Source: Fictibacillus arsenicus (lineage in GTDB: Bacteria; Bacillota; Bacilli; Bacillales; Fictibacillaceae). Taken from it: a stretch of DNA of 64,000 bases. The stretch is from assembly GCF_001642935.1 (NCBI RefSeq), contig NZ_CP016761.1, positions 2,914,001 to 2,978,000 of the forward strand, written 5' to 3'. This document shows, one piece after another, positions 8,468 to 17,500 of this stretch; position 1 is the first letter of the stretch; each line of letters starts with the position of its first letter. The position numbers were made by a program, and so were the translations under genes. The notes under the pieces were generated by a model. That model was not told the DNA's origin. It made no database searches and saw only the letters and a program-made list of their open reading frames with translations.

Positions 8468-9187
8468 TCAACTCTCCTTATCTAAAAGCTTTCTAGCACC
8501 TTTATCCGCAAGCACTGTAACATTTGGATGATTTATTAATGCTGTTGCAGGTATATCTTCACTTAATGATCCTTTAAAAAGCTCTTTTACAGCATTCGCT
8601 TTCCTCTCACCGATTGCGAGTAGAAGAATCTCTTTACTCTCCAGTATCGTTCCAATCCCCATGGTAATCGCTTGTTTAGGCTGTTCACTGTCAACAAAAT
8701 ATTTAGCATTCGCTTTCAATGTAGAATCTGTAAGCTGTACAACATGTGTTCTTGCATCAAAACTGGTACCCGGTTCGTTAAAACCGATATGGCCATTTTC
8801 ACCGATACCTAACACTTGCAGATCTATGCCGCCAAGCTCTTTAATCATCTGTTCATATTTGCTGCACTCTTCTATTAAACTAGCTGCCTCACCATCTGGA
8901 ATATGAATTTGGTCTCTGGGAATATCAATATGTCTGAATAAGTGCTCCTCCATGTAAGCGTGGTACGTTGTGGATCCCACGTATTCATCCAGATTAACAG
9001 TGTGTATATGTTGAAAAGTTTGCTTACACTCTTTACTATATTTTGAAAGGTAGCGGTACATGCCTTGTGGCGTTTTACCGGTTGCGAGGCCAAGAACTAA
9101 TCTTTTAGCAGACTTTACTTTTGTAAATAATATATCTGCCGCTATTCTGCTGAGTTCTTCTTCATCTGAAACCGTTATTAGTTTCAA
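8468..9187 (-). CDS. nagB: glucosamine-6-phosphate deaminase
   Basis: NagB converts glucosamine-6-P to fructose-6-P plus ammonia. The protein is 239 residues with the family motifs GLATGKTPQGMY (about 34-45), VNLDEYVG (catalytic Asp, about 65-72), LGIGENGHIGFNEPG (about 123-137) and the nucleotide-fold C-terminus. I place the start at the TTG at 9187, because AAAGGAGG lies 7 nt upstream and the longer frame would overlap nagA by 46 bp. TTGA overlaps the nagA stop, so the two genes are translationally coupled. It lacks the C-terminal allosteric extension of the enterobacterial enzyme, as in other Bacillus NagB. Confidence 0.93.
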   Translation of the reverse strand: MKLITVSDEEELSRIAADILFTKVKSAKRLVLGLATGKTPQGMYRYLSKYSKECKQTFQHIHTVNLDEYVGSTTYHAYMEEHLFRHIDIPRDQIHIPDGEAASLIEECSKYEQMIKELGGIDLQVLGIGENGHIGFNEPGTSFDARTHVVQLTDSTLKANAKYFVDSEQPKQAITMGIGTILESKEILLLAIGERKANAVKELFKGSLSEDIPATALINHPNVTVLADKGARKLLDKES

Positions 9188-10377
9188 ACTTTCTCCTCCT
9201 TTCTCCGATATGCAAGTTCTCCTCTGCAAAAAGTCATGTACACATTATAATCTTCTGTTAATACTGTTATATCGGCATCTTTTCCTTTTGAAAGACTTCC
9301 CTTTTTGTCATAAATGTTTAATTCGTTCGCAGCATTCACGCTAGTCATTTTTACGATATCTGCAATGGAACAGTTCGTAAATTTCATCATGTTTTTCACT
9401 GCATCATTCATGCTCAAAATACTGCCTGCAAGTGTACCATCTTCTAAATAAGCTCTTCCGTTTTTCACCGTTACTTGCTGTCCGCCTAACGTATAAGTTC
9501 CATCACCTAACCCTTTAGCACGCATGGAATCTGTAATGAGAACTGTACGGTCTGGTCCTGTTGAATGGTATGCGAGATTTATCATTTCCGGGCTGGCATG
9601 CACACCGTCAACAATCATCTCAACGTTTAATTCCTTCTGAATAAGTGCCGCACCGGCAACTCCAGGGTCTCGATGATGCATACCTCTCATTCCATTAAAT
9701 AGATGTGTAACGTGAGAGATGCCCGATCTAATTCCTTCTTTAACTTCTTCAAAAGTACTGTCACTATGGCCAATTGAAGCGATTATTCCATTGCTGGATA
9801 AATAGGAAGCTAAATCAAGACCTCCCTCCATCTCTGGAGCAAGTGTCACTAATCGAATATGACTTTTAGCTCTTTCATGCCACTTTTTAAACATTTCTAT
9901 ATTTGGCGATTCTATAAATCCTTTTGGCTGAGCACCTGCACGCTTAGGAGAAATAAATGGTCCTTCCAAGTGAATTCCAACAATTTCAGCTGATCCAGGT
10001 TTTTGGTTTTCAATAAAGGATGCTGTCTGTTCTAATGCTTCTTCAATATAAAGAGGATTTTCTGTCATCGTTGTCGCCAAGAATGAAGTTGTTCCTTCAG
10101 CAGGCAAGGCTTTTTCCATAATTGATAAAGCATCTTCTGTTCCATCCATCACATCTGCACCTGACGCTCCATGAATATGAATGTCGATCATACCTGGAAT
10201 TATAATGGAACCTGAAGGCATCCCATAAGTCTCTGCTTCTTCATCCTGCGTTAATGGGTTCACTCCGCCAACGTATTCAATTTTTCCGTTTTTAATAAAA
10301 AGATAGCCATTTTTAACAAGAGATCCGTTCTCATCTATATAATCTCCATGCAATAATACTCCCGGCTTCATGTCCAC
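9184..10377 (-). CDS. nagA: N-acetylglucosamine-6-phosphate deacetylase
   Basis: NagA removes the acetyl group from GlcNAc-6-P to give glucosamine-6-P, the substrate of NagB. The protein is 397 residues of the amidohydrolase fold. Metal and substrate motifs are HIHGASGADVMD (about 61-72), HLEGPF (Glu ligand, about 134-139), IGHSDST (about 198-204), HLFNGMRGMHH (about 220-230) and the catalytic Asp in LITDSM (about 279-284). The ribosome binding site AAGGGGAG lies 5 nt from the ATG. It is the first gene of nagA-nagB-nagR-murP-mupG-murQ-nagP, with a NagR operator 43 bp upstream of its start. Confidence 0.95.
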   Translation of the reverse strand: MDMKPGVLLHGDYIDENGSLVKNGYLFIKNGKIEYVGGVNPLTQDEEAETYGMPSGSIIIPGMIDIHIHGASGADVMDGTEDALSIMEKALPAEGTTSFLATTMTENPLYIEEALEQTASFIENQKPGSAEIVGIHLEGPFISPKRAGAQPKGFIESPNIEMFKKWHERAKSHIRLVTLAPEMEGGLDLASYLSSNGIIASIGHSDSTFEEVKEGIRSGISHVTHLFNGMRGMHHRDPGVAGAALIQKELNVEMIVDGVHASPEMINLAYHSTGPDRTVLITDSMRAKGLGDGTYTLGGQQVTVKNGRAYLEDGTLAGSILSMNDAVKNMMKFTNCSIADIVKMTSVNAANELNIYDKKGSLSKGKDADITVLTEDYNVYMTFCRGELAYRRKEEKV

Positions 10378-10419
10378 TCCCCTTTATCACTTTATGCCAA
10401 GCGTATCATTGTTATGACT

Positions 10420-10435
10420 AGTTGTCTATACCAGT
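10420..10435 (-). promoter_or_regulatory. NagR/DasR-type operator upstream of nagA
   Basis: On the minus strand the site reads ACTGGTATAGACAACT, close to the DasR/NagR responsive element ACTGGTCTAGACCAGT known for this GntR subfamily. It differs at one outer base pair from the site before nagZ (13968-13983), and both continue into AGT on the same side. It lies about 43 bp before nagA, overlapping the likely promoter. Confidence 0.8.
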
Positions 10436-10447
10436 CAGAAAATTCAA

Positions 10448-10482
10448 ACAAAAAAGCTAAGGCCAAGTGTTCAGCCTTAGCT
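10448..10482 (-). terminator. terminator between namZ and nagA
   Basis: A perfect 9-bp stem AGCTAAGGC / GCCTTAGCT is followed on the minus strand by TTTTTTG. It ends the nagZ-namZ transcript, so nagA starts a separate unit with its own operator. Confidence 0.85.
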
Positions 10483-10490
10483 CCCGTACA

Positions 10491-11753
10491 TTAATAAAGC
10501 AAATAGTTCTTCCTTGTTTCTTTAAAATCATTTAATTCATCTTGGTAGCGGTTTACGATCTCCTCTACAGAACTTCCAGATTCAATAGCATCCCTTACCC
10601 ATCCATTTCCGATCAATAAATCAAAGAAAGATTTACCTGCACTGTCTTCAGCACGGAAAGCAAAGTCTTGAGGGTACATATCATGAATCGTTTTCACTAA
10701 TGTAATTCCAGTAAGCACTTGCTGGAATAACTTTTCATCTGTTACATGTATTTCTACCCCATGAGATAGTTTACCTACATGTTTTGAAAATGATGGTATG
10801 AAAGATGCTGAACGGAACTTCACTCCTGGAAGTGCTTGTTCGTTTAATGCTTTAGCAAGATCATCCCCATTTATAAAAGGAGCTCCGATCAACTCAAAAG
10901 GTTTCGTTGTTCCTCTTCCTTCTGAAACATTCGTTCCTTCAATTAAGGCTGCACCAGGATAAGTGATAGCTGTATCCTTTGTTGGCATATTTGGAGATGG
11001 AAGCACCCATTCGAGTCCGCTGTCCTCATATGTCCAAGATCTCTTCCAGCCTTTCATTTCAACAACTTCCAAATCAGCACCGATATTGAACTCTTCATTA
11101 AAAAGTTTCGCAAGTTCACCAACCGTCATCCCGTGTCTTAATGGGATTGGGTAAAGACCAACAAACGATGAATAAGATGGATCCAATACTGGCCCTTCTA
11201 CTTGTTCTCCGCCAAGCGGATTAGGTCTGTCTAATACAACAAATGGAATATTGTTTTCCTTAGCGGCTTCCATCGCATAAGCCATCGTATAGATGTATGT
11301 GTAGAATCGAGTCCCTACATCCTGAATATCAAAGACCAATACGTCAATGCCTTCAAGCATTTCAGGAGTTGGCTTTTTTGTTTTCCCATATAAGCTATAT
11401 ACAGGAAGTCCTGTTTTGGGATCTGTATAAAACTCAACGTACTGACCCGCCTGGGCACTTCCTCTTACTCCATGTTCCGGACCATATAACGCCTTTAGTT
11501 CGATGTCGGGATGATTGTATAGCACATCAACGATACTGTTCAATTCACGATCAACACCTGTTGGATTTGTGATCAAGCCTACATTCTTACCCTCTAAAAG
11601 GGATACCTGATCACTCATTAGCATTTCAAGACCAGTCTTGAAATTTTGTCTATGCTGAAAGCTTTCACCCTTCGTTGCGTTCAGGATTTGTGTACCTGGG
11701 AGCATACTAATTACCAGAGCCAAAACTGTTAAAAACAATCCCCATTTTTTCAT
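10491..11753 (-). CDS. namZ: exo-beta-N-acetylmuramidase (DUF1343), secreted
   Basis: NamZ releases MurNAc from the non-reducing end of peptidoglycan fragments outside the cell. This 420-residue protein has a Sec signal peptide (residues 1-25, MKKWGLFLTVLALVISMLPG). The DUF1343 core includes GLITNPTGV (about 60-68), YGPEHGVRGSAQAG (about 90-103), LVFDIQDVGTRFYTYIYTM (about 139-157), DRPNPLGG (about 174-181) and SEGRGTTKPFE (about 278-288). It sits 18 bp after nagZ, the same pair as ybbD-ybbC of Bacillus subtilis. An AGGAGG ribosome binding site is present. The product would be imported by MurP. Confidence 0.9.
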   Translation of the reverse strand: MKKWGLFLTVLALVISMLPGTQILNATKGESFQHRQNFKTGLEMLMSDQVSLLEGKNVGLITNPTGVDRELNSIVDVLYNHPDIELKALYGPEHGVRGSAQAGQYVEFYTDPKTGLPVYSLYGKTKKPTPEMLEGIDVLVFDIQDVGTRFYTYIYTMAYAMEAAKENNIPFVVLDRPNPLGGEQVEGPVLDPSYSSFVGLYPIPLRHGMTVGELAKLFNEEFNIGADLEVVEMKGWKRSWTYEDSGLEWVLPSPNMPTKDTAITYPGAALIEGTNVSEGRGTTKPFELIGAPFINGDDLAKALNEQALPGVKFRSASFIPSFSKHVGKLSHGVEIHVTDEKLFQQVLTGITLVKTIHDMYPQDFAFRAEDSAGKSFFDLLIGNGWVRDAIESGSSVEEIVNRYQDELNDFKETRKNYLLY

Positions 11754-11771
11754 CTCGATATTCCTCCTCTA

Positions 11772-13847
11772 TTAATAACTTAAACCGTGTCCAAATGGAT
11801 AAAGAACCGAATCAGCATCTCTATAAATCGTTACCGGAAGCTTTCCTGACGGATTATTTAAACCAAAAATAGTTTCTGCCGAAGCTTTGAAACTTGCATC
11901 TCTAAAACCGTACTGAGTGATATAAGAAGTAACTTCCGGAAAAGCCATAATGTCATATGGATTTCTAATTCCTACAGCAACAGTCTTATCAGGCGCAGCC
12001 TGAATAACTTGATTTACCATCTGCATTTGAGGAGACGATGGTGAACGGCCAGATACATTGAATGTGTATGTTCCAAGAACGACTAAATCTGCATTTCTTA
12101 CCTTCGTTAATTGCGCTTCACTTAGAGGCTGTGTTGATTTAATCAGTTCTACTGACGAGTGATGCTCAGCTAGAGCTTTTTGCAGACTATCACTATATGT
12201 GTTTCCAATAACTACAACAGAGTCTAGGTTATTTTTATCAGCAGGCAACAAGCCATTGTTTTGTACTAAAGTAATCGATTTCCGGGCAACTTCTAGTTCT
12301 GTTTCTTTATGAGTGATGTTTCCAACCACTTCTTCTGCATGTTCGATCTTTTCCTCTACTGGAGTTTCCGTTACTTGTTTGAAAATTCCGCGCTTAGCTT
12401 TTAATGTCAGCAGCCTTTCAACAGACTGATTTAACCTTTCTTCAGTAATTTCACCCTTCTCTACTGCTTCATATAATCCAGAAGCCACTTCTTCTAACCC
12501 TACAGGCATTAAGATAATATCTGTACCGGCATTGACCGCTCGAATTACAGCATCAACAGGACCAAAGTGATCTGCAATTGCTTTCATATTTAATGCATCA
12601 GTAGAAATGACACCATCAAATCCCATTTCATTTCTCATTAAGTTTGTTAGGACTTCGTATGACAATGTTGCAGGCAGCGCAATTTCTGTTCCGTCCTTTT
12701 TTGAAATAACTGTTGTCGGGTCAATCTTAGGGAAAGTGACATGTGCAGTCATTATTGCATCTATCCCTTCATTCATTGCCTGCTGAAAAGGATAAAGTTC
12801 TACTTCTAATAGACGCTCTTTATCATGTGGGACAGAAGGCAGTCCTAAATGCGAATCTGTTGCAGTATCTCCGTGACCTGGAAAGTGCTTTGCAGTTGCA
12901 GCCATGCCTGAATTTTGCAGTCCTTTTGTGTAAGCAGTTCCTAAGTCAGCAACAAGCTGTGGATCTTCACCGAACGAACGAACTCCGATAACCGGGTTAT
13001 CAGGATTGTTATTCACATCTAAGACAGGCGCTAAATTCATGTTTATTCCTAAAGAATGAAGCTCTGATCCGATTGCATATCCGACAGATTCCGCCAGTTC
13101 TGTTGATCTTGTTGCACCAAGCGCCATATTTCCTGGGAAATCGGTACCACTCTGCAAACGTGTCACAATTCCTCCTTCTTGGTCGATTGAAAGGAGTAAG
13201 CCATAATCTTCATTTGCCTTTTTATACTCATCAACAAGTCTTACCGTTTGCTCTGTTGTTACAACATTTTCGCGAAACAGGATGACTCCGCCAAGATGAT
13301 ATTTCTTAACTAGCTCTTTAATTTCATCATTCATTTCTGTAACAGGCTGTCCATTCCAGTTACGGAAATCTGGCATTAACATCTGGCCGACTTTTTCTTT
13401 CACTGACATAGAACGTACAGCATTAGAAATGATGTCATATTTATGCCCTTTTTGCTTGTCAAAATTTGCTTCACCATGTTTTACATGTATACCGATTCTG
13501 TCGTAAGATTTACCATTTGTAACAAAAATAAATGTTTTGCCGCTTTGGCCGCTTAACGTAACGACACCTTCATTTGAAATTGATGCTACATTTTTATTCA
13601 AAGATCCCCACTTAAGATTTTCTTTCACTTCAACATATTTACCATTCTCATAAGCTAATAAAGCTGAAAGATCAAAGGTTTCCCCCTTGATTTCATCATC
13701 TAGCTGTGGAATGTTCTGTGCAATGATTAAATGCCCATTATTACCTTGTTCCGCAGAAACAGAATCACTCTTCCCCATTCCACTGAACAACGGAACGATC
13801 AATACAGCAGCTAAAATTAAAAAACGAATCATTTTAAATGCGTTCAA
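11772..13847 (-). CDS. nagZ: beta-N-acetylglucosaminidase NagZ (GH3), secreted
   Basis: NagZ cleaves terminal GlcNAc from peptidoglycan fragments. The protein is 691 residues. A signal peptide (1-32) is followed by an Ig-like or BIG2-style domain (about 45-125; NVASISNEGVVTLSGQSG). The GH3 barrel (about 140-480) shows DQEGGIVTRL, KHFPGHGDTATDSHLGLP (the Asp-His general acid pair) and GFDGVISTDALNM (nucleophile Asp). A C-terminal GH3 sandwich domain (about 515-691) follows. It is longer than a minimal NagZ, chiefly through the N-terminal domain. The start is TTG at 13847, 8 nt after AGGAGG. It is first in the nagZ-namZ operon, with a NagR operator and a cre upstream. Confidence 0.93.
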   Translation of the reverse strand: MNAFKMIRFLILAAVLIVPLFSGMGKSDSVSAEQGNNGHLIIAQNIPQLDDEIKGETFDLSALLAYENGKYVEVKENLKWGSLNKNVASISNEGVVTLSGQSGKTFIFVTNGKSYDRIGIHVKHGEANFDKQKGHKYDIISNAVRSMSVKEKVGQMLMPDFRNWNGQPVTEMNDEIKELVKKYHLGGVILFRENVVTTEQTVRLVDEYKKANEDYGLLLSIDQEGGIVTRLQSGTDFPGNMALGATRSTELAESVGYAIGSELHSLGINMNLAPVLDVNNNPDNPVIGVRSFGEDPQLVADLGTAYTKGLQNSGMAATAKHFPGHGDTATDSHLGLPSVPHDKERLLEVELYPFQQAMNEGIDAIMTAHVTFPKIDPTTVISKKDGTEIALPATLSYEVLTNLMRNEMGFDGVISTDALNMKAIADHFGPVDAVIRAVNAGTDIILMPVGLEEVASGLYEAVEKGEITEERLNQSVERLLTLKAKRGIFKQVTETPVEEKIEHAEEVVGNITHKETELEVARKSITLVQNNGLLPADKNNLDSVVVIGNTYSDSLQKALAEHHSSVELIKSTQPLSEAQLTKVRNADLVVLGTYTFNVSGRSPSSPQMQMVNQVIQAAPDKTVAVGIRNPYDIMAFPEVTSYITQYGFRDASFKASAETIFGLNNPSGKLPVTIYRDADSVLYPFGHGLSY

Positions 13848-13868
13848 TTTTCTAGCCTCCTCTTTTTT

Positions 13869-13882
13869 TGGTAGCGCTTTCT
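13869..13882 (-). promoter_or_regulatory. cre-like site in the nagZ leader
   Basis: On the minus strand the sequence is AGAAAGCGCTACCA. The central AAGCGCT core and most flanks fit the cre pattern, but the first and last positions deviate. It lies between the NagR operator (13968) and the nagZ ribosome binding site, a position suited to CcpA roadblock. Confidence 0.5.
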
Positions 13883-13967
13883 TTCTTTGACACTTTTCGG
13901 TAGAAAAAAGGAGGTTCCTGTCACATGTTGTTAAAACAGAACTTAAGTCCTCTGCAGTACTAGGACT

Positions 13968-13983
13968 AGTTGTCTATACCAAT
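13968..13983 (-). promoter_or_regulatory. NagR/DasR-type operator upstream of nagZ
   Basis: On the minus strand the site reads ATTGGTATAGACAACT, identical to the nagA site apart from the second base, and both are followed by AGT. It places secreted NagZ-NamZ under the same GlcNAc-6-P-responsive repressor as the cytoplasmic NagAB. Confidence 0.8.
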
Positions 13984-14021
13984 TTGAATTACTGTTTTTT
14001 ACAGGTAAGAAAGCCTCATGT

Positions 14022-14054
14022 AAAAAAGCTTTATCCGATTTGGACAAAGCTTTA
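14022..14054 (-). terminator. hairpin with minus-strand T-run
   Basis: AAAGCTTTATCC pairs with GGACAAAGCTTT with one mismatch, and TTTTTT follows on the minus strand. No minus-strand gene precedes it, since the tRNA upstream reads plus. It may insulate nagZ from antisense transcription, or be a relic. Confidence 0.45.
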
Positions 14055-14113
14055 GATTATTTCTTTTATTGTTAGAAATGAGAATATATTTATGCAAAAT
14101 TAGCCAAAAAAGC

Positions 14114-14142
14114 TTGCGGCTTATTTTCTAAGAATATATAAT
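14114..14142 (+). promoter_or_regulatory. sigma-A promoter of tRNA-Ala
   Basis: A -35 TTGCGG (14114-14119) and a perfect -10 TATAAT (14137-14142) are spaced 17 bp apart. The tRNA begins 21 bp further on. Confidence 0.7.
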
Positions 14143-14163
14143 TCAATTTGTCAGGACAGATAT

Positions 14164-14239
14164 GGGGGCTTAGCTCAGCTGGGAGAGCGTTTGGCTGGCA
14201 GCCAAAAGGTCAGCGGTTCGATCCCGCTAGTCTCCACCA
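14164..14239 (+). tRNA. tRNA-Ala (anticodon GGC)
   Basis: This is a 76-nt cloverleaf. The acceptor stem GGGGGCT pairs with AGTCTCC using two G-U pairs. The D arm has GCTCAGCTGGGAGAGC. The anticodon loop CTGGCAG gives anticodon GGC, closed by a TTTGG/CCAAA stem. The T arm has GGTTCGATCC, and CCA is encoded. The 3' part from the anticodon loop to CCA is duplicated at 54695, marking this gene as the attachment site of a genomic island. The gene itself remains intact. Confidence 0.95.
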
Positions 14240-14244
14240 TAAAT
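14195..14244 (+). repeat. attL: 50-bp direct repeat (tRNA-Ala 3' end)
   Basis: The repeat starts CTGGCAGCCAAAAGG in the anticodon loop and runs through the tRNA 3' end CCA to TAAAT. It is identical to 54695-54744. The bases on both sides differ from those around the other copy, so the 50 bp define the core repeat exactly. Confidence 0.9.
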
Positions 14245-14252
14245 AACAGTCG

Positions 14253-14280
14253 AAAACCCTTGATAATCAAGGGTTTTTTT
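14253..14280 (+). terminator. tRNA-Ala terminator supplied by the island
   Basis: The perfect stem AAAACCCTTGA / TCAAGGGTTTT with loop TAA is followed by T-rich sequence. It lies just inside the island, downstream of attL, and replaces the original terminator now found beyond attR (54750-54790). Confidence 0.8.
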
Positions 14281-14326
14281 TATTTATAAAGAGTAAATTT
14301 TTTTGAAATAAAATGTTTTTATTGCA

Positions 14327-14361
14327 TTGGTTCACATTTGGTTCACCTTTAGTTAACTAAA
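14327..14361 (+). repeat. probable integrase arm-type repeats near attL
   Basis: Two direct repeats TTGGTTCACA (14327) and TTGGTTCACC (14338), 11 bp apart, precede a perfect 14-bp palindrome TTTAGTTAACTAAA (14348-14361). A similar tandem pair lies near attR (54547-54568). The spacing of about one helical turn and the position by attL suggest arm-type binding sites for an integrase; this is inference. Confidence 0.45.
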
Positions 14362-14440
14362 GTGAATATTAAAAATATATACTTAAGAAAAATCCCTTTT
14401 CTTTTATGCGATATAATTTCCAATAATTTTAGTTATAATC

Positions 14441-14490
14441 ACAAAAAACACCTCAATTCTCTGCTCTTGATAGCGGATAATTGAGGTGTT
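14441..14490 (-). terminator. terminator of the methylase gene
   Basis: The stem ACACCTCAATT / AATTGAGGTGT (11 bp, perfect) is followed on the minus strand by TTTTTTGTG. It lies 86 bp past the stop of the minus-strand gene at 14576. Confidence 0.75.
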
Positions 14491-14575
14491 GGACTAAATA
14501 AAGATAATACAGATACGATTTAAAAAATCCAAAGATTTTTTCTAGTGAATCTTAAACAATCTTACTCAAAATGTT

Positions 14576-17500
14576 TTATTCAATTTTGAAGTCCCTAATA
14601 ACTTGTTTTTCTTCTTGGTTTAATTTGTAAAGATCCATTACATATTCATTTATTGCATGATCTAAATTAGTCATTTCTTCTCTTTCGTTTTCTGTTGGAA
14701 GAGAAGTTGTATGCAATGCAATTTGTTTTTCTACTAGATTGGAAAGGTGAACTTGTTCCTCTTGGGTAGCATTTGGTATCGGTAATTCTTTTATCTGATA
14801 CAAACGTAATTGAGGAAAAGTTTTCCGCTGCAGAAAATCATATTTATGGATAGCATAATAACTTTCTACTTTGGAATTTAAAACACCTAAGATAAAATAG
14901 GAATTAATTTTTAGGTTACGAATTGCAATTAAACTTCGTTCGTGCATTATAGGTTTGTCTGTATGCATTACTGTTAATGAATAAGCAGCTTTTCTAGGAA
15001 TTTGTCGAATAAGAAGGCGTTCACCCATAAACATTTCTGGATTTCGAGGTTCTGCTAAATGACGTCCATATCGAATATATTCTTTCCCTCTAAAAATTTT
15101 AAAACGATCAATGTGTTCGCCCTTTATAATTTCCCAGTAGTTTTTATCTACCTTGAGGGGTGAAAACCAATCCCTATCCTTTTTTAATTTTTTAAAATCA
15201 TTATCATCATGTGTTTGTTTAGGTTCTCCTTTTCCTTTTTGATATACTTTCAAACCATCTCGGACAATAGCATAATTAGGTTCAAGGATTTTCGAATTAT
15301 CTTCTATGGATTTAATTATTGTAGAAATGTCTAAAGGGTTTTTTCCTTCTTTAAATACTGAGAGATTAAAAACTTGGTGCTTTAATAATTCATTTGGTCC
15401 TACTTTTTTAATTACATTTACTTCTTCGTTTTGCAGTTCAGCTAGTTCAACCAAGGATGGTGATGAAATTTTACCACTAATTATGCAATTATCTACAGAG
15501 GCATCCTCAAAAATTTTATCATGTGAATTTAAAATGAATACGTCTCCTGTGTTTTCCAAAATATATCTTCTCATTGTATTATATTGACCGATTGTAAGGA
15601 ACGTATTAGGTATAATCATTGAATACAGTCCGTTTTTTCGTAAAATTTTAAAACTCAACTCTAAAAATAGTCCAAAAGTATTTGCCTGATACTTACTCAA
15701 TGGATATTCCTGTTCAAAATATCTTTTTTCGGAAGTGCTAAAAACGCCTTCAGAAGAATATATATATGGCGGATTAGCAATTACTACATCAAAACCAACA
15801 AAGTTACCATCATCATCTAAAATTTCAGGAAATTCCATGCGCCATTCTAAGCCTTTACGAAAAAGAGGATTTTGACGTGAGTGCTCCAAATCGGCCATAG
15901 CTTTATTAAGTTTTTTCTCAATTTCTAAAATTTCTTCTCGCTGTTTTTTAACATCTTCTTTAGAAGCGAAAAGATCTATCTGACCTACTTTTGCTAGATT
16001 ACTATTCAATCGTTTTACTTTTCGTAATTCAGGTGTTTCAATACTTGATAAAAAATTCAGTTTAATTTGATCAATTTGATTTATTATATCTTGTTTCTTT
16101 CGTTTATTATTAGTGCTTTTATAATCAGAAACAAGTTGAGTATAATTTTTTATTTGAGAAAATCTTTTATCTAAACTATCATCAACTCTAAATTTATGAA
16201 GTAAACTGTTACCAACTTTGATGTTAATATCAATATTGGGTAAAGTGATTAACTGCTGTGTTTTTGATTCCTTTTCAAGGTAGTAATAAGAGTTTTTAAG
16301 TAACTCAATCCATAAACGCAATCTACATATATTAGCTGAGTTAGGATTGATATCAACACCAAATAGGCAGTTTTCAATTAATTTTCTTTTTTCAAGGAAA
16401 ATAGCTTTTTGGATGCGCTCAGATTCTGGATTACCTCTCTTATAAGTAAAGTTGTCGCCATTAAAATCTTGAATGATAAGCTCATCATTTACTACCGTAC
16501 AACGAATATCATTCATTGATCGTTCTTCATGATCAATTAAAACTCGAAGCTCACTTTTAATAGCAATAAGTTCGTTTAACACAGATACTAGGAAATGCCC
16601 TGAACCTACTGCTGGATCACAAATTTTAAGTGTATTAATAATTTTGTTGATTTCTTTAGCATCATCTAATGATGTTATATTAAATTGTACTTCGTAAATA
16701 TTTTTACAATTCCAACGCTTGATTTCATTTATTTTTTCCACCACAGCATCTCTAATAATTTTCCGGCTCATATACATTGTGATGCGTCCAGGGGTATAGA
16801 AAGAACCCTCTCTATAACCATTAATTTTTTCAAATATTAATCCAAGTACTGCAGCGTTTATTAAATTATTTTTATCTTTTTTATTATGTCTAACTGAAGT
16901 GGAAAAATCATATGCGCTCAAGAAATCAAACAGATAAGTCAGGAATTCAACTTTTCCGGTTTTTCTTTTTCCATCTTTACCTTTTAATATTGTTTTTGAA
17001 TAAAATGTAATTTGATGTTCTCTTAGACGATCGATTCCTAATCCATCACGAGAAATTTCTAATTCAGTTTCTTCAAATAAACTACTATTTAAATATGGAA
17101 TTTGTGGGAATTTTTCTTGCATTTCGCTACTTCTTTGATGAACTTTTTTTGCAAGAACACCAAAAAATAGGTAGTATATATCATCAAATGTTGGTAACAA
17201 GTTTTTTGTTAAAAACTTATACTTTTCCTCACCATTAAAAGCTATTAATTGGCTTTCTAATAGCTTTAAAAACAATATTCGATTTACCCAAACAACAGTT
17301 AATTGAATAGCAATTTCCTGTTGTTTTTCTGTAGGAACATCATTCATTTGTAATCTGTCAACTACGTTTTCAACAAATGAACCTAATTGACGCTTATTAG
17401 CAGGCAAGCGTTGAATAATCTTTTTATTATCAACTTTAATTTCTTCTAGTCCCATAAGAAAAAGTAATTCATCATAGAACCCTTTGTTTAATTTATTGGA

